Of a DNA stretch of 64,000 bases, positions 28,461 through 39,190 are shown piece by piece. The stretch comes from Leifsonia xyli subsp. xyli str. CTCB07. GTDB lineage: Bacteria; Actinomycetota; Actinomycetes; Actinomycetales; Microbacteriaceae. Made by a program: the position numbers and the translations under genes. Numbering within the stretch: the first letter of the stretch is position 1; every line of letters begins with the position of its first letter. The notes beneath the pieces are model-generated. The model made no database searches. It was not told where the DNA came from and worked only from the letters and a program-made list of their open reading frames with translations. Location of the stretch: contig NC_006087.1 in NCBI RefSeq assembly GCF_000007665.1, forward strand, positions 186,001-250,000, in the 5' to 3' direction.

Positions 28461-29272
28461 GGTGTGATGTCCAGGGAGGTTGTTGTCGATTCTGCTAATG
28501 GGTGGGGCTCTGATGGCGGAGTGGTGCTGGTGATGATTGTAGAAGTGGGGCCAGCCGGGGAGTGCTTCTCGTCGTTCGGCCTCTGAACCATAGAACCGGG
28601 CGTAGGCCCAGCCGTCGGCGAGTGTGCGGTGGAAGCGTTCGATCTTCCCGTTGGTCTGTGGTCGGTATGGTCGGGTCTTCTTCGCCCTGATCCCGAGCTC
28701 TGTGCAGGCGTCTCGCCAGGCGTAGGACTTGTAGGCGGAGCCGTTGTCCGAGAGGACGAGTTCGACGCTGACATCCCGGTCGGCGAACCAGGCGACAGCA
28801 CGCCGCAGGACACCGATCGCGGTGTCCGCCTTCTCGTCGGAGCAGATCTCGGCGTAGGCGACGCGGGAGTGGTCGTCGATGATCGTGTAGACGAACACGG
28901 TGCCCAACCGTGGCTCGTAGCGGTGGTTCCTGCTCTTCGTGCGGGTGGCGGTCGCTTCCCGGTTGCGTTCGCCCTGGACGCGGCCGACGAATCGTCAGCC
29001 GCCGCCGTCGGGGATGTTGCCGAACTTCGTCACGTCGACATGGATCAGCGATCCAGGGTGGTCGTGCTCGTAGCGACGGATCGGCTCGCCCGTGACCCGA
29101 TCAATGGTGCAGAGCCGGTTGATGCGGCAGCACACCAGGACGGCGTGGACGGTCGAGGCGGGAAGGCCAAGCTCGCCGGCGATCTGCACCGGCCCCAGGC
29201 GTCGTCGCCACCTCGCCCGCACGATCCGCTTGAGCACGGGCAACGGCGTCCGCGTTGGCATCGATCGTGGGC
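28458..29272 (-). mobile_element. IS481-family element, copy 2, truncated at its transposase start
   Basis: The end with the transposase stop lies at the CTAG 28458-28461, next to the riboswitch. Transposase reads from about 29272 down: RTPLPVLKRIVRARWRRRLG, the TGA at 28995-28997, then VGTVFVYTII-type sequence to the stop at 28458. The DDE residues are Asp (HVDVTKFG), Asp (LSDNGSAYKS) and Glu (GKIERFHRTL). The first ~65 codons and the other terminal repeat are missing; sequence changes directly to TenA at 29273. Confidence 0.88.
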
Positions 29273-30055
29273 GGCATCTCTCCCCGTCCCACCCTCACCG
29301 AGGTGGAGACCGCTTGGTGGGGGGACATCCGCCAGATCCGCGACAGCATCGACGCGCTGCCCTTCGTGCGCGGGCTGGGCGATGGCACTCTCGACCGTGA
29401 GGCGTTCGCCTGGTACCTCGCACAAGACGCGCTCTACCTCCGCGACTACGCCCGGGTCCTTGCCGAGGCCAGCCGAATCGCGCCGACCGGCGACGAGCAG
29501 GCGTTCTGGGCGGAGAGCGCACACGAAGCAGTCGCCGCCGAAATCCAGCTCCACCAGAGCTGGATTCCCGCAGACACGCTGGATCGGTTGCAGCCCAGCC
29601 CAACGACGACAGCGTACCTGAATCATTTGCTCGCGGTGTCCACCCGCGGAGACTACCGAGCCCTCATCGCAGCGCTCCTGCCCTGCTTCTGGCTGTACGA
29701 AGACATCGGGGCGCGTCTGCGCCCGCTCTCGCACCCGGAGCATCCGTACCGTTCCTGGATCGACTCGTACGCCGACGCAGGCTTCGCCGAGTCGAGCCGC
29801 CGGGCTGTCAGCATCGTCGCCGCCGCCGCAAGCGCGACCGCCGCCGAACGCACGGCGATGCAAACCGCGTTCCGGACCTCCGCCGCCCACGAACTCGCGT
29901 TCTTCGCCGCGCCGACCGGCCGAGCGGACAATCGGGGGACACCGGGCGTGCCGCGCACGGACGAGAGTGAAGCACCCGAAACGCAAACACCCCGGCCGAA
30001 GCCGGGGCTGATGTGCGCCACGAGGGATTCGAACCCCCAACCTTCTGATCCGTAG
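29273..30055 (+). pseudogene. tenA: TenA/thiaminase II family protein, start replaced by IS481
   Basis: The product has the TenA pattern: LPFVRGLGDGTLDREAFAWY, LAQDALYLRDYARVLAEASR, the conserved Cys in LLPCFWLYEDIG and a final ELAFFAAP near 29915. TenA enzymes hydrolyse aminopyrimidine derivatives for thiamine salvage. The first codons are missing, replaced by IS481 sequence, and the frame continues past its natural end into the tRNA-Arg gene, ending at 30055, so the last 45 residues are not TenA. It is cut off from its TPP riboswitch; any expression would start from the IS. Confidence 0.75.
29984..30007 (-). terminator. Terminator of tRNA-Arg
   Basis: On the minus strand just past the tRNA 3' end, CCCCGGC-TTCG-GCCGGGG is followed by TGTTTGCGTTT. 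The stem is at 30001-30007 and 29990-29996 with a stable UUCG-type loop. Confidence 0.75.
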
Positions 30056-30086
30056 TCAGATGCTCTATCCGTTGAGCTAGTGGCGC
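30014..30086 (-). tRNA. tRNA-Arg (ACG)
   Basis: Acceptor GCGCCAC at the 5' end (30086 down) pairs with GTGGCGC at 30015-30021. The anticodon loop is CTACGGA, anticodon ACG, and the T arm GGTTCGAATCC is intact. CCA is not encoded. Confidence 0.95.
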
Positions 30087-30233
30087 ATGTTCCGGGCGTG
30101 CTCCCGCGGAACGGATTAGAGCCTACATGACCGCATCCGAGACCGCCAATTGGCGCGGGAGGGATGGCGGGATGCGTCTGACGCCGGCCGAATCCGGCGA
30201 GCCTTTGCGACACGACAGCCGTACCATGAAGGC

Positions 30234-30513
30234 ATGGTCACCGAGTTCAGCAACGAGACGGACGCGGGGCGGTACGAGATGCGGGTCGACGGGGAGTTGG
30301 CCGGGGTCGTGGACTACCGCATCCTGGACGGTGAGATCTCGCTCACGCGCACATTCACCGTCCCGGCGTTCCGTGGGAAGGGCCTCGCGGCGAAGCTGGT
30401 CGAGTACGCCGTGGACGACATCGAGAGGAGCGGAGAGCTGCGGGTGACGCCGATCTGCCTGTACATCGCCAAGTGGTTCGATGCGCATCCCGTCGGGGCT
30501 GCTGCGGCGTTAG
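30234..30513 (+). pseudogene. Small GNAT-type N-acetyltransferase, frameshift near its end
   Basis: ATG 30234 gives a ~90-residue protein of the short acetyltransferase type (YJDJ-like): ETDAGRYEMRVDGELAGVVD, VPAFRGKGLAAKLVEYAVDD (acetyl-CoA loop) and CLYIAKWFDAHP. After HP the frame slips; the +1 frame gives SGLLRR and a TAG at 30511, the expected length. Only the last ~6 residues change, so the protein might still be made in a longer form, since the original frame stays open. Bases 30514-30680 show no gene. Confidence 0.65.
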
Positions 30514-30680
30514 GTCGGGGCGATGGGGGAGACGCACGGCGCGAGCCGGGCGCTTCGGGCGCGCGGACGCGTTCGCGAGCCGGTCTGAGCCTGTGCGCGC
30601 ACCCGGGAGCGACGATGTCATCGCACGGACAGCGGCCGGAGGGCATCCCGAACCGACAGCTCCGCCCTCCCGATCGCGGA

Positions 30681-31394
30681 CTACCGCGCCGAGGGCTGGC
30701 CTGCCGCCGTGCGCGCAGCCGGTGTCGTGGATGCGGCGACAAGGCCGGTGCTCCACTCTCCTCCGGCCTCGGTGACCGAGAGCTCACCCACGTAGTCGAG
30801 GACCCGTCCGAGCCCCTCGCTCACGGCGGACTCGTACACGCCGACGACGACCACACACGCACCGGAGGCGACAGCGGCGGCCAGCCCGGCCGGCGCGTCC
30901 TCGAAGGCGAAGCAGGACGCAGCGGGAACGCCCAGTCTCTCGGCAGCCAGCAGGTAGGCCTGCGGGTCGGGCTTGCCGCGCTCGACGTCCTCCGCCGCCA
31001 CCAGGACAGGCGGGACCGGGACACCCGCCGCCGTCATCCGGGCAACGGCCAGCTCGCGCGGTGCGCTGGTGACCACGGCGACGGGGGCGCCGGCGCCGAT
31101 CAGCGCGGTCAGGAGCGCCCCGGCCCCGGGCACCTCCACGATGCCCTCGGTGCGGGCGACCTCCTCGGCGACAAGGGCGGAGAGGAGTTCGCCGCGCTCG
31201 GCAGGGGAACGCTGCGGGAGGAAGCGTGCCAGGGTGTCGATCGCCTGACGGCCGTGCGCGTACCCGAGAACCTCGGCGGGGTCGAGGCCGTTCGCCCGGC
31301 TGAACTCGGTCCACACCGCCTCCACGACGGGGGTGGAGTCGACGAGAGTGCCGTCCATATCGAAGAGGAATCCGGCCGCGGTCAGCTGCTGCAT
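30681..31394 (-). CDS. HAD-superfamily phosphatase (sugar-phosphate/phosphoglycolate type)
   Basis: ATG 31394 gives 237 residues with HAD motif I GFLFDMDGTLVDSTPVVEAV, motif II VVTSAPRELA, Lys in EDVERGKPDPQAYL and motif IV CFAFEDAPAGL. The cap with HGRQAIDTLARFLP is that of DL-glycerol-3-phosphatase/2-deoxyglucose-6-phosphatase-like enzymes. Cytosolic. It is a single-gene unit, facing away from treY; nothing suggests a specific substrate. No lesion. Confidence 0.85.
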   Translation of the reverse strand: MQQLTAAGFLFDMDGTLVDSTPVVEAVWTEFSRANGLDPAEVLGYAHGRQAIDTLARFLPQRSPAERGELLSALVAEEVARTEGIVEVPGAGALLTALIGAGAPVAVVTSAPRELAVARMTAAGVPVPPVLVAAEDVERGKPDPQAYLLAAERLGVPAASCFAFEDAPAGLAAAVASGACVVVVGVYESAVSEGLGRVLDYVGELSVTEAGGEWSTGLVAASTTPAARTAAGQPSAR

Positions 31395-31507
31395 GCCCCC
31401 AGCGTAGAGGGCGCGCGTGAACGGGATGGTCAGCCTCCGGCCGAGCGGGCATCCATCGCGGCGGGAAGCCCAACGAACGCACTCCGGCCTCACGGCCGGC
31501 GCGGCCG

Positions 31508-31553
31508 GTCGCAGAGGGCCACTGGACCGGCTGGCCCAGTGGCCCTCTGCGAC
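31508..31553 (-). terminator. 18-bp perfect hairpin after csbD gene
   Basis: GTCGCAGAGGGCCACTGG at 31508-31525 pairs with 31536-31553 without mismatch around a 10-base loop. It lies nine bases beyond the stop of the CsbD gene and is placed to terminate it and insulate the HAD gene. Confidence 0.7.
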
Positions 31554-31561
31554 GCGGTGGT

Positions 31562-31735
31562 TCAGCGCTTGAACGCGTCCTTGACTTTCTCAGCGGCGTT
31601 CTTGAGGTCGGCCTTCACCTGGTCGAGTTTGCACTCCCCCTCAAGCTGCTCGTCGCCGGTGACCTTGCCCGCGGCTTCTTTCGCCTTGCCGCCGGCATCT
31701 TCGACCGCGTTCTTGATTTTGTCGTCGAGTCCCAT
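31562..31735 (-). CDS. CsbD-like stress protein
   Basis: The 57-residue protein, MGLDDKIKNAVEDAGGKAKE followed by AAGKVTGDEQLEGE, is a textbook CsbD-family sequence: Lys/Ala/Glu-rich and natively helical. CsbD proteins are induced by general stress in many bacteria; biochemical function is unknown. A good ribosome binding site (GAGAGGA) precedes the ATG at 31735. Confidence 0.88.
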   Translation of the reverse strand: MGLDDKIKNAVEDAGGKAKEAAGKVTGDEQLEGECKLDQVKADLKNAAEKVKDAFKR

Positions 31736-31888
31736 GACCTCATCCTCTCTCTTGCTCGGTGATCGTTCTTCCCCTGGGACGCTCCCACGCGGGCGGGCGC
31801 TCTTCCAGCCTGCACACTCTGGGCTGATTTTCAACCCCCCACAGCCTCCTCTTCCGGCCCGCGGACGGGACGAAGAGAATGGAGCACT

Positions 31889-34195
31889 GTGAGCACCGAC
31901 CTCCCCCGGAACACCTACCGCCTCCAGATCGCCCCCGAGTTCACGCTCCGGGACGCCGCCCAGGTGCTCGGCCAGCTGGCGCGGCTCGGGGTGGACGGGG
32001 TCTATCTGTCGCCGCTGCTGCAAGCCGAACCGGGCTCCGCTCACGGCTACGACGTGACCGATCCGACCCGGGTGGACGCGGAACGCGGCGGACCGGACGG
32101 GCTCCACGAGTTCGCAGACGCCGCGCACGCGCGCGGGATCCGCGTGATCGTGGACATCGTCCCCAACCATCTCGGCGTCGCGACGCCGGCGAACACAGCT
32201 TGGTGGTGGGACGTCCTGGCGGGCGGTCCGGAAGCCAGGCACGCGGGCTTCTTCGACATCGATTGGGCGTTCGGCGGTGGACGTGTGCGCATCCCGGTGC
32301 TGGGCGAGGGAGCGGACGAGCTGGGCACAGTGAGGGTGCAAGGCGGCGAACTGCGGTACGGCGAGCACCGCTTCCCGATCGCGACCGGAACCGAAGGCGG
32401 TTCGCCGCGCGAGGTGCATGAGCGGCAGCACTACGAACTCGTCTCCTGGAGACGGGCGGACGCGGAACTGAACTACCGGCGCTTCTTCGCCGTGAACACG
32501 TTTGCCGGTGTGCGCGTGGAAGACCCGCGCGTGTTCGAGGAGACTCACCGTGAGATCGGCCGGTGGCTGCGCGAGGGCCTGGTGGACGGGCTGCGCGTCG
32601 ACCACCCCGACGGGCTGCGCGACCCCGGCGCGTACCTGAAACGGCTGGCGGAACTCGCAGACGGGAAGCCGGTCTGGGTCGAGAAGATCCTGGAAGGCGA
32701 CGAACGCATTCCGGCCTGGCCGATCAGCGGGACCACCGGGTACGATGCGCTCGGGGCGGTCGACCGGGTGTTCATCGACCCGTCCGGCGAGGAGCCGCTG
32801 ACCGCGCTCGCGGAGGAGGTGGACGACCGGGAGGAGAGTCGCGACTGGTCCGCGCTCGTCCACCGCCGCAAGCGGTCCGCGGCCGACGGCATCCTGCGTT
32901 CGGAGGTGCTGCGGGTGACGCGCGAGCTCACGACGGCCGGGGCGACGGCCGATCCCGGGACGCTGGCGGATGCGGTGGCCGAACTGGCCGCGGCTTTCCC
33001 CGTCTACCGCAGCTACCTGCCCTTCGGACTCGGCCATCTGACGGCGGCGCGGGAGGCCGCGACCGCTGCACGACCGGACCTCGCTGAGGCGCTGGACGAA
33101 GCCACCGGGCTCCTGAGCCGCGCTCGCTCCGGCCCGGCCGAGCGCTTCCAGCAGACGACCGGGTCGATCATGGCGAAAGGCGTCGAGGACAGCGCGTTCT
33201 ACCGGGTCTCCCGGCTGGCCTCGCTCACCGAAGTCGGGGCCGACCCCTCCGCGTTCGCGCTGACCGTGGAGGCGTTCCACCGTCTCCAGGCCGAACGGCT
33301 CGTGCGCCTCCCGCACTCGCTGACGGCGCTGAGCACGCACGACACCAAGCGCGGCGAGGACACCCGGGCGCGCATCGCGGTGCTCGCGGAGCTGCCGGAG
33401 CAGTGGAAGCGCTTCCTGATCGCGGTCCGCGAGCGAGTCGCGATCGGCGACGGCTCGCTGGAGAACCTGCTGTGGCAGTCGATCGTCGGGGCGTGGCCGG
33501 CCTCCCGGGAGCGGATGCACGCCTACGCACTGAAAGCAGCGCGCGAGGCGGGAGCGAGCACATCTTGGGCCGATCCAGACGCGGACGTCGAGACGGCGCT
33601 CGCCGGGCTGGTGGATGCCGCGTTCGACGACGAGGGGGTCCGCCACGAGGTGCTCGCGATGACCTCCCGGGTGGAGGGACCGGGTGCGATCAACGGACTC
33701 GGAGCGAAGCTCGTGCAGCTGACGATGCCCGGCATCCCGGATGTCTACCAGGGCTCGGAGCGCTGGGAACGCTCGCTGGTCGATCCGGACAATCGGCGGC
33801 CGGTCGAGTTCGAGGTCTCCGCCGGGCTGCTCGCACGCCTGGACGCTGGCTGGCTGCCGGAGGTCGACTCCTCGGGGGCGACGAAGGTGCTGGTCACCTC
33901 GCGCGCGCTGCGGCTGCGCCGCGACCGGCCCGAACTGTTCGCGGAATACTGGCCGGTGGCCGCCGAGGGACCACAAGCAGGGCACCTGCTCGGGTTCGAC
34001 CGCGGCGGGGCGACGACCCTGGCGACGCGCCTCCCGGCCGGTCTCGAACGCGCCGGCGGCTGGGGGGAGACGACCGTCGAGCTCGGAGACGAACTGCTGC
34101 GCGACGAACTGACCGGCCGCGAGCATTGTGGACGGGTCAGGGTCGCGGCGATCCTGTCGCGGTATCCGGTCGCTCTGCTGGCGGTGCCGCGATGA
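31889..34195 (+). CDS. treY: Maltooligosyl trehalose synthase
   Basis: The 768-residue GH13 enzyme turns the reducing-end alpha-1,4 bond of a maltodextrin into the alpha-1,1 bond of trehalose. Visible family motifs are [15 protein letters not shown] at the start, [32 protein letters not shown] (region I), [13 protein letters not shown] (region II, nucleophile Asp), VEKILEGDE (region III, Glu) and [14 protein letters not shown] (region IV). GTG 31889 has GGAG at 31881-31884. Its last four bases overlap the start of treZ. It opens the treY-treZ-treX operon. Confidence 0.93.
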   Translation: MSTDLPRNTYRLQIAPEFTLRDAAQVLGQLARLGVDGVYLSPLLQAEPGSAHGYDVTDPTRVDAERGGPDGLHEFADAAHARGIRVIVDIVPNHLGVATPANTAWWWDVLAGGPEARHAGFFDIDWAFGGGRVRIPVLGEGADELGTVRVQGGELRYGEHRFPIATGTEGGSPREVHERQHYELVSWRRADAELNYRRFFAVNTFAGVRVEDPRVFEETHREIGRWLREGLVDGLRVDHPDGLRDPGAYLKRLAELADGKPVWVEKILEGDERIPAWPISGTTGYDALGAVDRVFIDPSGEEPLTALAEEVDDREESRDWSALVHRRKRSAADGILRSEVLRVTRELTTAGATADPGTLADAVAELAAAFPVYRSYLPFGLGHLTAAREAATAARPDLAEALDEATGLLSRARSGPAERFQQTTGSIMAKGVEDSAFYRVSRLASLTEVGADPSAFALTVEAFHRLQAERLVRLPHSLTALSTHDTKRGEDTRARIAVLAELPEQWKRFLIAVRERVAIGDGSLENLLWQSIVGAWPASRERMHAYALKAAREAGASTSWADPDADVETALAGLVDAAFDDEGVRHEVLAMTSRVEGPGAINGLGAKLVQLTMPGIPDVYQGSERWERSLVDPDNRRPVEFEVSAGLLARLDAGWLPEVDSSGATKVLVTSRALRLRRDRPELFAEYWPVAAEGPQAGHLLGFDRGGATTLATRLPAGLERAGGWGETTVELGDELLRDELTGREHCGRVRVAAILSRYPVALLAVPR

Positions 34196-35874
34196 GCGAC
34201 CGCCGGTTCCCGGTGTGGGCGCCGAGGGCGAACGACGTGGCGGTCGTGGCGCCGGCGCTCGGGACGTTCGCGCTCACCGCCGCCCCCGACGGCTGGTGGC
34301 GGCTTCCGGAGCCGCTCGACGCGGGCCCCGAGCCGCTCGACTACGGATTCGTCGTGGACGGGGGCGGCCCGTACCCTGACCCGCGCTCCCGGCGCCAGCC
34401 GAATGGAGTACACGCACTCGGCCGCGAGTTCGACCCCGACCCGGTCGAGCCCTGGCCCGGACGCGAGCTGACCGGCGCCGTCCTCTACGAACTGCACATC
34501 GGGACCTTCACGCCCGAGGGCACCCTGGACGCGGCCGCCGGACGGCTCGGCCACCTCGTCGATCTCGGCGTGGAAGCGGTCGAACTCCTCCCGGTCAATG
34601 CGTACAACGGGCCGTACGGCTGGGGCTACGACGGTGTGTTCTGGTACGCAGTCCACGAGCCGTACGGCGGACCGGAGGCGTACCAGCGCTTCGTCGCAGC
34701 CTGCCACCGCCACAGGATCGCCGTGATCCAGGACGTCGTCTACAATCATCTGGGCCCAAGCGGCAACTGCCTGCCCGTCTTCGGCCCCTACCTCAGCGAG
34801 GGCCGCACCGCCTGGGGATCGTCGGTCAATCTCGACGGGGCGCTCTCCGACGAGGTCCGGCGTCACATCCTGGACAACGCGGCCTACTGGCTGCGCGACC
34901 TGGGCGCGGACGGGTTGCGGCTGGATGCGGTGCATGCCTTCCAGGATTCCCGCGCCGAGCACATCCTGGAAGCGCTCGCCCGGCAGACCGCGGAGTTGCG
35001 CGAGGAGACCGGCCGCCCGCTGACGCTCATCGCCGAGAGCGACCTCAACGACCCCCGGCTGATCCGCTCGCGGGCCCGGCACGGGTACGGACTCGACGCG
35101 CAGTGGAACGACGATGCGCACCACAGCGTCCATGCGAACCTCACCGGCGAAACCTCCGGCTACTACGTCGATTTCGGGGAGCCGGACGCGCTCGTGAAAG
35201 TCTTCGAGGGCGGGTTCTTCCACGACGGGACGTACTCGGCTTTCCGCGAACGCCACCACGGCCGGCCGCTGGACGCCGATCAACCGCACTCGCAGCTGGT
35301 CGCCTTCAGCCAGAACCACGACCAGATCGGCAACCGCGCCGCGGGCGACCGGCTCAGCGCGACCCTCGACGACGGACGGCTCGCCGTCGCGGCGGCGCTG
35401 ACGCTGCTCGGCCCGTTCACACCGATGCTGTTCATGGGCGAGGAATGGGCGGCCGGGACGCCGTGGCCATTCTTCGCCTCGCATCCCGAGCCGGACCTCG
35501 CGGAGGCGACCCGCAGCGGACGGATCGCCGAGTTCGCCCGGATGGGCTGGGACCCGACCGCGGTGGCCGACCCGATGGATCCGGCGACCTTCCACGCGGC
35601 GATGCTCGACTGGAGCGAGCGCGACAGCGAGCGCGGAGCCCTGATGCTGGACTGGTATCGCGCTCTGACGCGGCTGCGGCGGGCGATACCGGCGGACGCG
35701 AGGGCGCGGGACGTGTGGTTCGCGGACGGAGCGTTCTCCTTCGTGCGCGACCGGACGCGGGTGACCGCCAGCCTCAGCGGGGGCGGTCTCTCGCACTCGG
35801 ACGGGACAGACGCCGTGCTGGCGAGCTTCGGGGACGCGGTGCTGGTGACGCGCACACCCGCCCACCCGGCATAG
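34192..35874 (+). CDS. treZ: Maltooligosyl trehalose trehalohydrolase
   Basis: The 560-residue protein starts with a carbohydrate-binding domain ([16 protein letters not shown]), then a GH13 barrel: [46 protein letters not shown] (nucleophile Asp), [11 protein letters not shown] (acid Glu) and [12 protein letters not shown]. It releases trehalose from maltooligosyl-trehalose. ATG 34192 overlaps the treY stop (ATGA). The usual C-terminal beta domain is present but short. Intact. Confidence 0.93.
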   Translation: MSDRRFPVWAPRANDVAVVAPALGTFALTAAPDGWWRLPEPLDAGPEPLDYGFVVDGGGPYPDPRSRRQPNGVHALGREFDPDPVEPWPGRELTGAVLYELHIGTFTPEGTLDAAAGRLGHLVDLGVEAVELLPVNAYNGPYGWGYDGVFWYAVHEPYGGPEAYQRFVAACHRHRIAVIQDVVYNHLGPSGNCLPVFGPYLSEGRTAWGSSVNLDGALSDEVRRHILDNAAYWLRDLGADGLRLDAVHAFQDSRAEHILEALARQTAELREETGRPLTLIAESDLNDPRLIRSRARHGYGLDAQWNDDAHHSVHANLTGETSGYYVDFGEPDALVKVFEGGFFHDGTYSAFRERHHGRPLDADQPHSQLVAFSQNHDQIGNRAAGDRLSATLDDGRLAVAAALTLLGPFTPMLFMGEEWAAGTPWPFFASHPEPDLAEATRSGRIAEFARMGWDPTAVADPMDPATFHAAMLDWSERDSERGALMLDWYRALTRLRRAIPADARARDVWFADGAFSFVRDRTRVTASLSGGGLSHSDGTDAVLASFGDAVLVTRTPAHPA

Positions 35875-35953
35875 CGGCCACCAACGACCGTGTCAACGAC
35901 TTCACGGGGAGACGACCGGCACCGTAATCTGTCGCTCTACCGAACGGAGCCCT

Positions 35954-37999
35954 GTGACCGACCCCGTATCGTCGCCGTACCCGCTCGGCGTCACCCTTCT
36001 CTCCGGCGGCGCGAATGTCGCCGTCTACAGCGAGCGCGCCGACCGCGTCACCGTGTGCGTGTTCGGAGAGGACGGCGCTGAGACGAGAACCGAGCTCACC
36101 GACCGCACCGGGCACGTCTTCCACGGCGTTGTGCCCGGTATGGCCACCGGCGCGCGCTACGGGTTGCGCGTCGACGGTCCGTGGGACCCCACCGGTGGTC
36201 AGCGCTTCTCCCCCGCCAAGGTGCTGCTGGACCCGCACGCGCGCGCGGTCGTGGGCGCATGGGACCTGAGCCAGGCCGACTTCGGGCACCAGCTTCGGCA
36301 TCCCCACCGCCGCGATGACACGGACGGTTCGGGTCACGTTGCGCTCGGCGTCGCCACCGGCCCGGGTTTCGATTGGGGCGATGACAGGCCCCCGCGCATC
36401 CCGCTGGGAGAGACGGTCATCTACGAAATGCACGTCAAAGGCTTCACCCAGCGGATGCCCGGCGTTCCCGAGGAACTCCGCGGCACGTACGCGGGACTGG
36501 CCAACGAGGCCGCGATCGACTACCTCAAGGGGCTCGGCGTCACCGCTGTCGAACTCCTGCCCGTCCACCAGTTCGTGCAAGACTTGCACCTGCTCGAGAA
36601 GGGGCTCCGCAACTACTGGGGCTACAACTCGATCGGCTTCTTCGCCCCCCACAACGAGTACGCGGCGACAGGCGCGATCGGGCAGCAGGTCGACGAGTTC
36701 AAAGGAATGGTGAAAGCCCTGCACGCCGCGGGCATCGAAGTGATCCTGGATGTCGTGTACAACCACACCGCGGAGGGCAACCACCTCGGCCCGACACTGA
36801 GCTTCAAAGGCATCGACAACCCCTCCTACTACCGGCTGGTCGAGGGCGACGAGCGGCACTACTTCGACACCACCGGCACCGGAAACAGTGTCAATGTGAG
36901 CCATCCCGCCGCCCTTCAGCTCATCTTGGACTCCCTCCGCTACTGGGTGGAGGAGGTGCATATCGACGGCTTCCGCTTCGACCTCGCCACCGCGCTCACC
37001 CGGCAGGGCGGCGACGCCAGCCTGCACAGCGCGTTCCTGACGCTGGTGCAACAGGACCCGACGCTCAAGCCCGTCAAGCTCATCGCCGAGCCGTGGGATG
37101 TCGCCGGCTACCAGCTGGGCGGTTTCCCGGCGGACTGGTCGGAATGGAACGGCCGGTTCCGCGACGACGTCCGCGATTTCTGGCGCGGGACGGAGGGGAT
37201 GCTGGCCACGCTCTCGCAGCGCGTGCTCGGCAGCCCCGACATCTATGAGGACTCCCGCCGCACCCCGCTGTCCAGCGTCAACTTCGTCACCGCGCACGAC
37301 GGCTTCACGCTCGCCGACCTCACCTCCTACGAGCAGAAGCGCAACGAGGACAACGGCGAAGACAACCAGGACGGCGAATCCGACAACCGCTCAGCCAACT
37401 ACGGCGCCGAGGGGCCGACGGACGCCCCCGGCATCCTGGCGGTCAGGCTGCGGCAGCGCAAGAACTTCCTCGCTACCGTGCTCCTTTCGGCCGGTGTGCC
37501 CATGATCCTCGGCGGCGACGAGATTGGGCGCACGCAGCGGGGCAACAACAACGCCTACTGCCAGGACGGCGAAATCTCCTGGTTCGACTGGGCGGCGGCC
37601 GACGAGGAGCTGCGCGCCTTCACCGAGCGCCTCATCCGCCTCCGCCGCGCCGAGCCCGCACTCCGGCCGGAGTGGTATCGGCGGGCGCCGGAAGCGGGCG
37701 GGCGGGATGTCGTGCGCATCCTGCGCGCCGACGGCGAACCGTTCGCCGCCGAAGACTGGGAGGAGCCCGACGCCCGCTCGATCGCCTTCGAGCTGCGTCA
37801 TGAGGGCGCCGACACCTTCCTGCTGCTGCTCAACGCCGCCGCGAACGGTGTGGAGTTCACGCTTCCGGCGACCGTCGACGGGCCCTGGTCGCTCGAACTC
37901 TCCAGCGACCCTGGGCTGGAGCTGGGCGACGGCGAGAGCGTCATCGCCGGCGAGATCTCGTTCGCCCTCCTCCGCTCGGCGCTGAGGGAGGGACTCTGA
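35954..37999 (+). CDS. glgX: Glycogen debranching enzyme (TreX/GlgX type)
   Basis: The 681-residue enzyme has an N-terminal CBM48 (YPLGVTLLSGGANVAVYSER), then GH13 motifs VIYEMHVKGFTQRM, VILDVVYNHTAEGN, IDGFRFDLATAL, LIAEPWDVAGYQ and VTAHDGFTLADLTSY. It hydrolyses alpha-1,6 branches and so supplies linear chains to TreY. GTG 35954 follows GGAG at 35946-35949. The 79-base gap after treZ allows co-transcription. The symbol treX is equally used for this operon. Confidence 0.92.
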   Translation: MTDPVSSPYPLGVTLLSGGANVAVYSERADRVTVCVFGEDGAETRTELTDRTGHVFHGVVPGMATGARYGLRVDGPWDPTGGQRFSPAKVLLDPHARAVVGAWDLSQADFGHQLRHPHRRDDTDGSGHVALGVATGPGFDWGDDRPPRIPLGETVIYEMHVKGFTQRMPGVPEELRGTYAGLANEAAIDYLKGLGVTAVELLPVHQFVQDLHLLEKGLRNYWGYNSIGFFAPHNEYAATGAIGQQVDEFKGMVKALHAAGIEVILDVVYNHTAEGNHLGPTLSFKGIDNPSYYRLVEGDERHYFDTTGTGNSVNVSHPAALQLILDSLRYWVEEVHIDGFRFDLATALTRQGGDASLHSAFLTLVQQDPTLKPVKLIAEPWDVAGYQLGGFPADWSEWNGRFRDDVRDFWRGTEGMLATLSQRVLGSPDIYEDSRRTPLSSVNFVTAHDGFTLADLTSYEQKRNEDNGEDNQDGESDNRSANYGAEGPTDAPGILAVRLRQRKNFLATVLLSAGVPMILGGDEIGRTQRGNNNAYCQDGEISWFDWAAADEELRAFTERLIRLRRAEPALRPEWYRRAPEAGGRDVVRILRADGEPFAAEDWEEPDARSIAFELRHEGADTFLLLLNAAANGVEFTLPATVDGPWSLELSSDPGLELGDGESVIAGEISFALLRSALREGL

Positions 38000-38121
38000 C
38001 GCGCCACCTCGGGGAGCGGCAGAAGACGGAGGGCGTCGGGGGCGATCCGGATGGGGGTGTCCTCCGTTTCCGACAGAACACAACAGGACGGAGAAACCAG
38101 GCAACGGGACCAGGGACGGAG

Positions 38122-38853
38122 TCAGCGGCCCCAAGACAATGCAGGAGCCTTGACGATCTCGACCGGACGAGTGCTCCAGTGCGCACCGTTCGCATAATGA
38201 CTCGAAGCCCAGGGCGACGCCCAAATAGCGGCAGCCGTCGCATCCGCGCTCGTCCCGGCCCGCAAACCCGCGGCGATGCCCGGGTAACCGCGTTGCAGGT
38301 TCTTCGCACAGTACTCAGCGGCGCTCACAAGGCTGGGATAACTGCCGAGGCCAGCACCGCCGCCGGAACCGTAGCCGTTGTTCAGAGGGTTGTTACGGTT
38401 CCACCAGTCCGGCGGCCCGTTCTCCTGCCGCATCCAGCGCAGCATCACGGTCACATTGGCGTCGGTCATCGGCCAGCCACCGAAGACGAGCACCAGCTTC
38501 GCCCACGATTCATTCGTGCCGATCTGGACGAGACTCTGAACGCTGTCCGTCGCCCCGAACGACTCCCGGCGCGCGATCGGCGCAGCAAACGTCGCGGCGG
38601 TGAAAAGGTACTGGTATTGGTCCTTGTCCTGGCCCTGCGTCACGGACTCGCCCAGAGCCACCGTCGTGGCTGGTTTGGTCTGCAAAGCGGATTCTGTCGG
38701 GACGATCGAGAAACCGCAGATGAGCCCGATCACGGCGAGCGTGACACCGATCCTGTGCCGCAGCGGGAACCGGGACGGCTGTGCGTGCAGGGCGACAGGA
38801 CGGCCCGCCACGCGGCGGCCGCGTCTCCGTGGGGGGGCGGATGCGAGTTGCAT
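38122..38853 (-). CDS. Secreted protein with a lysozyme-like domain, function unknown
   Basis: ATG 38853 gives 243 residues: an Arg-rich start, a signal-anchor helix (IGVTLAVIGLICGFSIVPTE), then a ~150-residue extracellular part containing MLRWMRQENGPPDWWNRNNP and AAEYCAKNLQRGYPGIAAGL. The ENGP..WWNRNNPLN motif is found in actinobacterial and phage proteins with a presumed lysozyme-like fold, which hints at peptidoglycan cleavage. I could not name a family. A longer upstream frame exists to 39066, but the ATG at 38853 places the signal helix properly. Confidence 0.6.
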   Translation of the reverse strand: MQLASAPPRRRGRRVAGRPVALHAQPSRFPLRHRIGVTLAVIGLICGFSIVPTESALQTKPATTVALGESVTQGQDKDQYQYLFTAATFAAPIARRESFGATDSVQSLVQIGTNESWAKLVLVFGGWPMTDANVTVMLRWMRQENGPPDWWNRNNPLNNGYGSGGGAGLGSYPSLVSAAEYCAKNLQRGYPGIAAGLRAGTSADATAAAIWASPWASSHYANGAHWSTRPVEIVKAPALSWGR

Positions 38854-39190
38854 ACCCGACTGAGGATACCAAAACCGTGAGGGCAAGGAGCCCGGCAGGG
38901 AACCGCCGCCTCGGCCGGAAACACACCGGAAGCGCGACAACGACCACGGAGCCGCGCTGCCACACGCGGTGCGCGGCGCTCGCCCCTTCCCTCGCACCGG
39001 GACCCGGCCGGCTGGCCCTGGTCGCAAAGCCATCGCCGCCGCCGGTTTCGTCCGCCCCCAACCCACGAACGCCGCAACCCTGACGCCAGCGGCGAGTGTT
39101 TTGCGACGGGGACAGCCTGGCTGAGGATTTTCACATACTCACCGAGTGTTTTCCAATCACCCGGCGGGACCCGTCCGATAGCGTCTCCGG
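38854..39190. other. Intergenic region with no visible gene
   Basis: These 337 bases lie between divergent genes. GAGTGTTTT occurs twice in the right half (near 39092 and 39143), a possible shared site for a regulator of the PAP2 gene. Nothing else stands out. Confidence 0.3.

Noticed and set aside
30150..31892. 580-codon plus-strand frame after the acetyltransferase
   Set aside because: Only the first ~90 codons are protein-like; the rest is antisense to the HAD phosphatase and CsbD genes.
33745..35865. 706-codon minus-strand frame opposite treZ
   Set aside because: Shadow of treY/treZ; both have full GH13 motifs on the plus strand.
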